Shown here piece by piece: positions 6,808 through 12,001 of a stretch of DNA of 12,001 bases. Each line of letters opens with the position of its first letter. The first letter of the stretch is position 1. The stretch is from JAQIBY01 sp046546095 (GTDB taxonomy: Bacteria > Bacteroidota > Bacteroidia > Bacteroidales > ML635J-15). Both the position numbers and the translations under genes were made by a program. The DNA is taken from the NCBI GenBank assembly GCA_046546095.1, contig JBKGYK010000082.1:1-12001 (forward strand), in the 5' to 3' direction. The notes under the pieces are model-generated. The model had not been told where the DNA came from, searched no databases, and saw only the letters and a list, made by a program, of their open reading frames with translations.

Positions 6808-8636
6808 TATTTAAAACGCTTTTCCAGCTCTTCAAGTGATACAATATTAATGATTGACTTTCCCGAGGGAGTGTAATTGTGTGCCTGTGATGACATCAGA
6901 CGATAGAAAAGTTCCTTCATTTCAACAGGATTGAGTGTGCGTATAAAACCACGTGCCGATGTTTTTGCCATGGCATAGGCTATGCGTTCATCAAGCGCCA
7001 GCTTAATATCCCCGGAATGATTCTTGTAATTTTCAATCATTTCTTCAAGCACCTGTTTGGGATCCGACAAGCTGATATCAGCAGGCATGCCGTTGATAAC
7101 AAAACTGTTGTCCCCAAACACAGATAAGTCAAACCCCAGTGCAGTGAGCTTTTCCATTAACTCCATAATAAGTGCAGTTTCTTCAGGGTTGAGGGTAATG
7201 GTTTTGGGATATAATTCTTTTTGGGTGATGCCTTTGCGCGTTTGTAAAATCTGCATGAAATCCTCGTAAAGAATACGTTCATGAGCCCGTACCTGATCAA
7301 TCAGCATCAAACCCGATTTAACCGCTGTGATAATGTAACGTTGCTTGAGCTGAAAAAAACTGGTTTCAATTTTTTGTGAACTGTCACTGCTTTCATTCTC
7401 ATTTTGCTCAGATCCGCTTGCATCCATATTTCCCGGTGAAGGAACATTGTATAGTTTCTCCCAGTTTCTCGTGTTAGAACGGGTTCGTGCATCCTGTTGG
7501 GGACTGTAGCTCTGTCCTGATTTTTTCTGCTCTTCAAATGGGTTGTAATCAGGATTGACAGATATCTCAGGAGGCTTGAAACTGGTGTTTTTATCCAGAT
7601 GCATGTCTATGGTTTCGTCTTTGTCAAAATCCAGAGAGGGCACCAGATTGAACTTTCCCAGAGCTTCCTTTACTGCAGCATGCAACATCTGATAAACCGG
7701 CCGTTCTTCGGTAAACTTGATTTCGGTTTTGGTAGGGTGTATATTGACATCTATGTCGTTGGGATTGATATCGAAATAAATAAAAAACTGGGGATAGCTT
7801 CCCTCCGGAAGCAGGCGTCCGTAGGCATCAATCACAGCCCGGTAAAACCATCCGTGCCTCATGTAGCGGCGGTTCACGAAAAAGAACTGCTCTCCTGATG
7901 ATTTTTTTGCTTTCTCGGGTTTACCGATATAGCCTCTGATTTTTACCAGATCGGTATTGACCCTGATACTGATAAGATTACTGTCCGCATTGCGCCCGAA
8001 TATCCCGACAATACGCTGTTTTACATTTCCTTTGCCAAGATTGAAAATATCATTGTCATTCTGTGTCAGGATAAAATGGATCTCGGGATGTGTCAGGGCT
8101 ATGCGCTGAACTTCTGTAATAATATGTTTGAGTTCCGTTTGTTCGCGCTTCAGAAACTTTCGGCGGGCAGGAACATTGAAAAACAGGTTTTTAACGGAAA
8201 AATTGCTGCCTTCAGGGCAGGCTACCGGCTCCTGACTTTCTACTTTGGATGCAGAAATACGTATTTTCGTACCCAGCTTTTCATCTGACTGCCTTGTTTT
8301 GAGCTCTACAGATGCAATTGCCGCAATGGAGGCCAGTGCTTCACCTCTGAAACCCTTGGTACGGATTTCAAACAAATCATCCGCTGTGTTGATCTTTGAC
8401 GTGGCATGCCGCTCAAAAGCCATCCTGGCATCGGTTTCACTCATGCCTTTGCCATTGTCAATAATCTGTATCAAAGTCTTGCCGGCATCTCGGACAATGA
8501 TTTGTATTTTATCTGCACCCGCATCTACAGCATTTTCCACTAGCTCTTTGACAACAGAAGCCGGACGTTGTATTACCTCTCCTGCTGCAATCTGGTTTGC
8601 TACTGCATCGGGCAACAAATGAATCTTATCTGCCAT
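6807..8636 (-). CDS. mutL: DNA mismatch repair protein MutL
   Basis: MutL is the ATP-dependent matchmaker that couples mismatch recognition by MutS to strand removal. The 609-residue protein has the GHKL ATPase domain, with E34-N35 in ELVENAVDAG, D60-N-G-K-G-M65, GFRGEAL (95-101) and DVNIHPTK (296-303). A hydrophilic, Ser/Asn/Gln-rich linker (about 335-425) leads to the C-terminal dimerisation domain. The endonuclease motif DQHA(x)2E(x)4E is present only in altered form as D447-Q-V-R...E453...E458. The usual Cys positions of later metal motifs are replaced: the region near 555-562 reads MAKTSAR, and near 588-594 YTPSGKS stands where CPxGRP is expected. Latent nicking activity is therefore doubtful. 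Alternatively this may be the usual phylum variant. The gene starts 3 nt after the upstream small gene and is followed after 12 nt by a rhomboid gene. Confidence 0.97.
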   Translation of the reverse strand: MADKIHLLPDAVANQIAAGEVIQRPASVVKELVENAVDAGADKIQIIVRDAGKTLIQIIDNGKGMSETDARMAFERHATSKINTADDLFEIRTKGFRGEALASIAAIASVELKTRQSDEKLGTKIRISASKVESQEPVACPEGSNFSVKNLFFNVPARRKFLKREQTELKHIITEVQRIALTHPEIHFILTQNDNDIFNLGKGNVKQRIVGIFGRNADSNLISIRVNTDLVKIRGYIGKPEKAKKSSGEQFFFVNRRYMRHGWFYRAVIDAYGRLLPEGSYPQFFIYFDINPNDIDVNIHPTKTEIKFTEERPVYQMLHAAVKEALGKFNLVPSLDFDKDETIDMHLDKNTSFKPPEISVNPDYNPFEEQKKSGQSYSPQQDARTRSNTRNWEKLYNVPSPGNMDASGSEQNENESSDSSQKIETSFFQLKQRYIITAVKSGLMLIDQVRAHERILYEDFMQILQTRKGITQKELYPKTITLNPEETALIMELMEKLTALGFDLSVFGDNSFVINGMPADISLSDPKQVLEEMIENYKNHSGDIKLALDERIAYAMAKTSARGFIRTLNPVEMKELFYRLMSSQAHNYTPSGKSIINIVSLEELEKRFK

Positions 8637-8639
8637 AAA

Positions 8640-8927
8640 TCATATCACCATTATAATGTACACCAGCATCAAAAGTACTGCCAATATACCAAACAGCCGT
8701 AAATTTGACCTGCGACGTGCCTTTTTGACAGGTGGAATGACATAACCCATCCTGCCCCGAATGCGGTCTTCAGTGCTCGATTCCTGTTCGTAATCTATAC
8801 TCTTACCTCTTTCTATTCTCAACTGCTTTCTGCGCTTTTCACGTCTCTCTTTCTCAGGATCGTAATAGCGAGGCTGATAGTCGAAAACAGAATATGGTGG
8901 TAATCTGAAAAAACTTCCTACACCCAT
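8640..8927 (-). CDS. Small basic tail-anchored membrane protein, unknown function
   Basis: This 95-residue protein heads the mutL array. It has a short N-terminal motif FDYQPRYYDPEKE (15-27), a strongly charged Arg/Lys/Glu helix (26-58), and a single C-terminal transmembrane helix (about 77-95) preceded by a basic cluster (KKARRRSNLR). By the positive-inside rule it is a tail-anchored inner-membrane protein with its soluble part in the cytoplasm. I recall small Bacteroidetes proteins with an F-x-Y-x-P-R-Y-Y motif next to mutL, often labelled 'riboflavin synthase subunit beta' without basis. This seems to be one of them, but I could not check. Nothing suggests riboflavin synthesis. The stop is 3 nt before the mutL ATG, and the start lies 17 nt after a good -7 promoter box. 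Confidence 0.75.
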   Translation of the reverse strand: MGVGSFFRLPPYSVFDYQPRYYDPEKERREKRRKQLRIERGKSIDYEQESSTEDRIRGRMGYVIPPVKKARRRSNLRLFGILAVLLMLVYIIMVI

Positions 8928-8943
8928 ATGCTTATTTTGTTGA

Positions 8944-8951
8944 CAAATCTA
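8944..8951 (-). promoter_or_regulatory. Candidate promoter -7 box of the mutL array
   Basis: The minus strand reads TAGATTTG, a perfect match to the Bacteroidetes sigma-ABfr -7 consensus TAnnTTTG. It lies 16 bases upstream of the ATG at 8927, giving a leader of roughly 10 nt. I see no clear TTTG -33 element at the usual distance; the nearest is a TGTG at 8968-8965, which is too close. Confidence 0.45.
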
Positions 8952-9034
8952 TGAAATTTAATAACACAGTATTCATTCTAACGTGTATGTTTATTTATTG
9001 TTGTATATCATGAATCTAACAATCAGCGGCTTGC

Positions 9035-9063
9035 TTTGTTTCTTTTTTTTCTGATAATTTTTG
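9035..9063 (+). promoter_or_regulatory. Candidate promoter of the DUF4476 gene
   Basis: TTTG at 9035-9038 and TAATTTTTG at 9055-9063 resemble the Bacteroidetes -33 and -7 elements. The -7 copy has one extra T and the 16-nt spacing is shorter than the usual 19-21. The start codon follows 36 nt later with no Shine-Dalgarno sequence, only an A/T-rich leader. The 172-bp region from 8928 to 9099 otherwise shows no gene or hairpin. Confidence 0.35.
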
Positions 9064-9099
9064 TATCTTCCATGGCAAATAATTTGAAAAATATCCGCT

Positions 9100-10206
9100 A
9101 TGAAAAAGATATTGCTATTATCCTTACTGACCATCTCCGTACTATCTGCTTTGTTTGCTCAGGATGGCGAAAGAAAAGTCATGAGTCAAAATACCTTTGC
9201 CGCTTATCTTGAAGAAATGCAGATGATTAAAACACCTGCCGGAAGGTTTGATATGGCCATGAAAATTGCAGAAAAAGAACATTTTTATACCGGACAGATT
9301 CAGGAAATGGCCTACATGCTGGACAATGATAAGCTCAGGTTTCAATTTGCCCTGAAAGCTTTCGAAAATGCCGTGAACCCTGAACATTACTATACCGTTC
9401 TGGATGCTTTTGATCAGACTTCTACATCCTTTCGCTTTGCAGACCTGGTGAAACACACCTATGAACCATCTCTGAAGCCCGGTACCATGTATGAAAAACC
9501 GGAACAAGCAGAAAATCATCAGGTGCCTCAGAAAATCAAGTACCCGGATGCAGAGGAGTATGACGGCGTGACACCACCAGACTGCGAAGAGTATTTGGAC
9601 GAAAAAGCTTTTTCATTGCTGTATAATGATGTGCAGCAGGTAAAAAGCCCGCAGTCAAAACTCAAACTTGCCAAAAATTCCCTGGAGGAAGAATGCCTTA
9701 CTTGTACACAAGTCATGAAAATCGCCGGGCTCTTACAGGATGAAAAACATAGATGCAGCTTGTTTGATGCGGCATATGACAAAATCTATGACCGAAATAA
9801 TTTTCTTGCAGTTCTGCAGATGACAGAGGATGAATCATGTCAGAAAAAACTGACTGCCTTAACTCAGCCCGATCTTAAACCCGATGAGATTGAAAAAAAA
9901 CCCATCAAGGAAAACTGTAAAGTCCCGGCCAGGGAAATGGACGAAATCATCGCGGTAATCAGGGACGAAAGTTTTGAAAGCGGACGGATTGAAGAGGCCA
10001 AAAGCATCATCAAAACCAAGAAATGTTTCAGAACAGAGCAGGTTATACGAATGTTGAAAACCCTTAGCTATGAAAATACGCGCCTCGAACTGGCCAAATT
10101 TGCTTTTCCCTACACCATTGATAAAGCCAATTATTATAAGGTGAATGAAATTTTTGAATTCAGCTCAAGCAAGGAGCAGCTGCGGGAATTTATGGATAAT
10201 CAGTAA
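9100..10206 (+). CDS. Exported protein with three DUF4476 repeats
   Basis: This 368-residue protein of unknown function starts with a clear Sec signal peptide: KK, a hydrophobic core to about residue 18, and a predicted cut at ALFA20|Q21. The mature part is three diverged copies of a helical repeat of about 85 residues, at about 33-116, 170-252 and 279-363. The third fits my recollection of DUF4476 best, with the pattern S-G-R-I-E-E-A-K, then F-x-T-E-Q-V and L-x-L-A-K-F-A-F. Linkers of roughly 50 and 25 residues are Pro/Glu/Lys-rich. Repeat 1 has no Cys. Repeat 2 has C199-L-T-C202, C219 and C247 (C162 just before it), and C273 and C309 are near or in repeat 3, so disulfides are possible in the periplasm. 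DUF4476 function is not established; helical-repeat binding is only inference. The gene stands alone, divergent from the mutL array and convergent with the dehydrogenase. Confidence 0.88.
   Translation: MKKILLLSLLTISVLSALFAQDGERKVMSQNTFAAYLEEMQMIKTPAGRFDMAMKIAEKEHFYTGQIQEMAYMLDNDKLRFQFALKAFENAVNPEHYYTVLDAFDQTSTSFRFADLVKHTYEPSLKPGTMYEKPEQAENHQVPQKIKYPDAEEYDGVTPPDCEEYLDEKAFSLLYNDVQQVKSPQSKLKLAKNSLEEECLTCTQVMKIAGLLQDEKHRCSLFDAAYDKIYDRNNFLAVLQMTEDESCQKKLTALTQPDLKPDEIEKKPIKENCKVPAREMDEIIAVIRDESFESGRIEEAKSIIKTKKCFRTEQVIRMLKTLSYENTRLELAKFAFPYTIDKANYYKVNEIFEFSSSKEQLREFMDNQ
9196..10188 (+). repeat. Three diverged DUF4476-type protein repeats
   Basis: The units are at about 9196-9447, 9607-9855 and 9934-10188. 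They align without large gaps at the shared core: G/S-[RK]-[FLI]-x-x-A in the first helix, then a Cys/His-aromatic segment ending Q-[VI], then a paired-helix segment with [KR]-aromatic or Leu-x-x-A-x-x-A-[FY], and finally Asn-[FY]-[FYL]-x-V. Identity at the DNA level is low, so this is an old duplication rather than a recent tandem repeat. Confidence 0.8.
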
Positions 10207-10214
10207 TAAGCAAT

Positions 10215-11159
10215 TTACCTGGCTTGCCGGATCCAGTCTCCCCGCATCCATGCAGAAATATTTTCAAACACAATATCCACTCGTTTTGCCATGGCTTCGT
10301 TAGTGGCATAGCCGATGTGTGGTGTGAGCAGACAATTCGGCGCTGACAATAGCGGGTGGTCTTTATCCACCGGCGGCTCCTTTTCATACACGTCCACTGC
10401 AGCTCCGGCAATCCTGTTGTCATGCAAAGCCCTGCTCAGACTGGTATAGTCAATAACAGGTCCACGTGCAGCATTGATGATAATGGCTGATTTTTTCATC
10501 ATTGCAATTTCCTTGTCGGTGATAAGATGCCTGCTGTCCTTGTTTAATGGTACATGTAAGCTGATGATATCGGATTTTCTTAAACATGTTTCCAGACTGA
10601 CATTTTCCCAGTGAGCGGATGCTTTTCCGGATCTGTTAACCCCCAGAACACGGCAACCCAAAGCCCGGAATATCTCTGCACTTCTGCTTCCAATGCGGCC
10701 TGTGCCAATGATGCCTATGGTTTTTCCCTTGATCTCAAAACCTGTCATGCCTTCGCGACCTGCCGGTTTGCGGGCCTGTACATCGGCTTGCGGTATGCTG
10801 CGATACAAGGAGATAGCAAGTCCCAGGCAGAGCTCAGCCACAGATTCGTTGCTGTAGCCCGCTGCATTGGAAACTTTTATACCCCGGGCCCGGCATGCCT
10901 CTAAATCAATATGATCCGTTCCGGTAAAGGCTACAACCAGATATTTCATCCGTTTACACTGCCTGATAACAGATTCGCTAAGCGGAATATTGCTGACAAC
11001 ACCGATCTCGGCGTCTCTCAGGCGATGTACCAAAGACTCCGGACGTTCATCCCTGTCCGGAAAAACAATGAGTTCATGTCCTTTTGATATCCACTCGGAG
11101 GCAAGTTTACGTGCCGTGTCGGGTTTGATGCTGATGGGTTCTGCAAATACAATTTTCAT
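10215..11159 (-). CDS. D-isomer-specific 2-hydroxyacid dehydrogenase
   Basis: This cytosolic NAD(P)-dependent oxidoreductase interconverts a D-2-hydroxyacid and a 2-keto acid. The 314-residue protein has the N-terminal substrate-binding half and the inserted Rossmann domain with G152-T-G-R-I-G157. The catalytic Arg232 lies in NAARGPVID, Glu261 in DVYEKEP and His281 in LTPHIG, all in the family order. The coenzyme strand ends VLGVN175-R-S-G, where NAD enzymes usually have an Asp, so NADP(H) may be preferred. Length and layout fit glyoxylate/hydroxypyruvate reductase, D-lactate dehydrogenase or short 3-phosphoglycerate dehydrogenase relatives. No C-terminal ACT domain is present, so SerA is less likely, and the true substrate is open. 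The ATG overlaps the sirtuin stop as ATGA. Its 3' end is 8 nt from the convergent DUF4476 stop. Confidence 0.92.
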   Translation of the reverse strand: MKIVFAEPISIKPDTARKLASEWISKGHELIVFPDRDERPESLVHRLRDAEIGVVSNIPLSESVIRQCKRMKYLVVAFTGTDHIDLEACRARGIKVSNAAGYSNESVAELCLGLAISLYRSIPQADVQARKPAGREGMTGFEIKGKTIGIIGTGRIGSRSAEIFRALGCRVLGVNRSGKASAHWENVSLETCLRKSDIISLHVPLNKDSRHLITDKEIAMMKKSAIIINAARGPVIDYTSLSRALHDNRIAGAAVDVYEKEPPVDKDHPLLSAPNCLLTPHIGYATNEAMAKRVDIVFENISAWMRGDWIRQAR

Positions 11160-11914
11160 TGGCTCAGATTTTTGATGTGATTGTCAATTTCAGGAAATAT
11201 TTCACCTGCCCGCCCTTCCAGAAAAAGATCCGTGGTGTTGCCGGTAAATCCTGAAATATCCGTGTTGATCTCCAGGATGTATGCACCATTCTTTTTAGCT
11301 TCACGTGGTATCCAGGAGGCCGGAACAACTTCACCGGTGGAACCCACAATGATAAACAGGTCTGATTTTGCAGCTTCAGCAAAAGCCATGCTGCCGGCAG
11401 GTTCGGGAATCTGCTCCCCAAAAAAGATAAAATTGGGCTTTAGCAGACTGCCGCATTTGTCACATACCGGCGCTTTGCCACTCAGACTGATATCCGCAGT
11501 GGGAATAATCCGGCCACAGCCCATGCAGACAAAAGATCCTGAAGTGCCGTGAAATTCAATCACATTCCTGCTGCCTGCTTCACTGTGAAGATTGTCAATG
11601 TTTTGTGTGATGACAGATTGGATGAGGCCACGATTTTCCCAGTCAGCCAGAATCCGGTGTGCAGAATTGGGTTTTGCTTTACCGAAATAATCATAAAAAA
11701 TTTGCTTTATAACTGCCCAGGAGGCCTGCGTGTTTTCTTTAAAGTAGCTCAAATCCAGCACTTCCGGATCATATTTGTTCCATAAACCTTTATCACCACG
11801 AAATGGAGGAATGCCACTCTCAACCGAGACCCCGGCTCCGGTATAAACAACGGCATACCGGGAATCCAGAATTTTTCGGGCAGCTTTTTCAATGTAATTC
11901 GTCATGCTTTTCAT
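11156..11914 (-). CDS. Sirtuin, NAD-dependent protein deacylase (Sir2 family)
   Basis: It removes acyl groups from lysine using NAD+, giving nicotinamide and O-acyl-ADP-ribose, in the cytosol. The 252-residue protein has every core motif: GAGVSVESGIPPFRG (26-40), Q104-N-I-D107 with L-H next, catalytic His122 in FHG, and a structural zinc site C130-x2-C133 and C151-x2-C154. It also has FFGEQIPE (165-171) and GSTGEVVPA (191-199). Pro37 replaces the common Asp of GIPDFRG, as in some other sirtuins. The YxxR motif of SIRT5/CobB-type desuccinylases reads Y74-D-Y-F77, so plain deacetylation or another acyl group is likelier. ATGs at 11914 and 11905 are both possible. The -7 box lies only 5 nt before the first, so the second would give a more normal leader. 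The stop overlaps the dehydrogenase start (ATGA). Confidence 0.94.
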   Translation of the reverse strand: MKSMTNYIEKAARKILDSRYAVVYTGAGVSVESGIPPFRGDKGLWNKYDPEVLDLSYFKENTQASWAVIKQIFYDYFGKAKPNSAHRILADWENRGLIQSVITQNIDNLHSEAGSRNVIEFHGTSGSFVCMGCGRIIPTADISLSGKAPVCDKCGSLLKPNFIFFGEQIPEPAGSMAFAEAAKSDLFIIVGSTGEVVPASWIPREAKKNGAYILEINTDISGFTGNTTDLFLEGRAGEIFPEIDNHIKNLSQ

Positions 11915-11919
11915 TTACA

Positions 11920-11927
11920 CAAAGTTA
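11920..11927 (-). promoter_or_regulatory. Candidate promoter -7 box of the sirtuin/dehydrogenase unit
   Basis: The minus strand reads TAACTTTG, a perfect match to TAnnTTTG, 5 nt before the ATG at 11914. Transcription would start about at that ATG, giving a leaderless message or, from the ATG at 11905, a leader of about 9 nt. A TTTG occurs upstream at 11960-11957 but 29 nt away, too far for the standard -33 element; CTTTTTT lies nearer the proper place. Confidence 0.45.
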
Positions 11928-12001
11928 AAAAATCCGATGAAAAAAAGGTTCTACTGCAAACATACGAGGATAGAGGGTAAGCGTGTACTTAACCAGAGCC
12001 G

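Larger units (their letters stand above)
1458..8927 (-). other. Eight-gene co-directional array, probable operon(s)
   Basis: In transcription order: tail-anchored protein, mutL, rhomboid, rhomboid, EEP protein, NUC1 nuclease, ZIP transporter, propeller lipoprotein. Junctions are +3, +12, -1 (TGATG), -4 (GTGA), +1, +53 and -4 (ATGA) nucleotides. The first six genes are almost certainly one transcript. The 53-nt gap before the ZIP gene is the only place inside the array where a promoter could fit outside coding sequence. There the minus strand has TTACCTTTTC, a 7-of-8 match to TAnnTTTG, so the last two genes may also be transcribed separately. I see no GC-rich hairpin with a T-run at the end of the array, which runs into convergent hydF. 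Confidence 0.7.

Noticed and set aside
3289..8636. Idea that MutL, EEP and NUC1 nuclease form a defence system.
   Set aside because: Both nucleases are predicted to act outside the cytoplasm, there is no sensor or toxin-like partner and no mobile-element signature, and the gene order resembles a conserved housekeeping neighbourhood.
11937..12001. Open + strand frame at the right edge beginning MKKRFYCKHTRI and running off the window.
   Set aside because: Only about 21 codons, inside the sirtuin promoter region, with no supporting signal. It could be a divergent gene start but cannot be supported here.

Overview
The window looks like ordinary chromosomal DNA of a Bacteroidetes bacterium, probably a fermentative anaerobe. 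The evidence is a [FeFe]-hydrogenase maturation GTPase (HydF), a three-repeat DUF4476 protein (a family I know mainly from this phylum), a rhomboid with the Bacteroidetes-type C-terminal tail, lipoboxes followed by acidic or polar residues, almost no Shine-Dalgarno sequences, and several matches to the Bacteroidetes -7 promoter box TAnnTTTG. I see no rRNA or tRNA gene, insertion sequence, CRISPR array, phage gene or other sign of recent transfer.

Layout: (1) 238-1467 (+) hydF, which converges on and overlaps by 10 bp the last gene of a long minus-strand array. (2) 8927 down to 1458 (-), eight tightly packed genes. In transcription order they are a small tail-anchored protein, mutL, two different rhomboid intramembrane proteases, a membrane-anchored endonuclease/exonuclease/phosphatase (EEP) protein, a secreted DRGH (NUC1-type) nuclease, a ZIP metal transporter, and a BNR/YCF48-like beta-propeller lipoprotein. 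Gaps within the first six genes run from a 4-nt overlap to 12 nt. A 53-nt gap precedes the ZIP gene, so the last two genes may be a separate unit. (3) 8928-9099, a divergent promoter region. (4) 9100-10206 (+), an exported protein with three DUF4476 repeats. (5) 11914 down to 10215 (-), a two-gene unit of a sirtuin and a D-2-hydroxyacid dehydrogenase joined by an ATGA overlap, converging on the DUF4476 gene with an 8-nt gap. (6) 11915-12001, the sirtuin upstream region with a good -7 box.

How the genes may work together: HydF belongs to anaerobic hydrogen metabolism; its HydE/HydG partners and the hydrogenase must lie outside the window. The minus-strand array mixes mismatch repair with envelope functions (rhomboids, two nucleases predicted to act outside the cytoplasm, a metal importer and a lipoprotein). 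From memory, mutL next to two rhomboids and an EEP gene recurs in Bacteroidetes, so this is probably a conserved housekeeping neighbourhood rather than a new system. The sirtuin/dehydrogenase pair is probably NAD(P)-linked metabolism.

I did not find a convincing undescribed system. The most useful leads are the co-translated pair of exported nucleases, the MutL C-terminal domain with most of its metal-site motifs altered, the cysteine-bearing DUF4476 array, and the sirtuin without the YxxR acyl-specificity motif.
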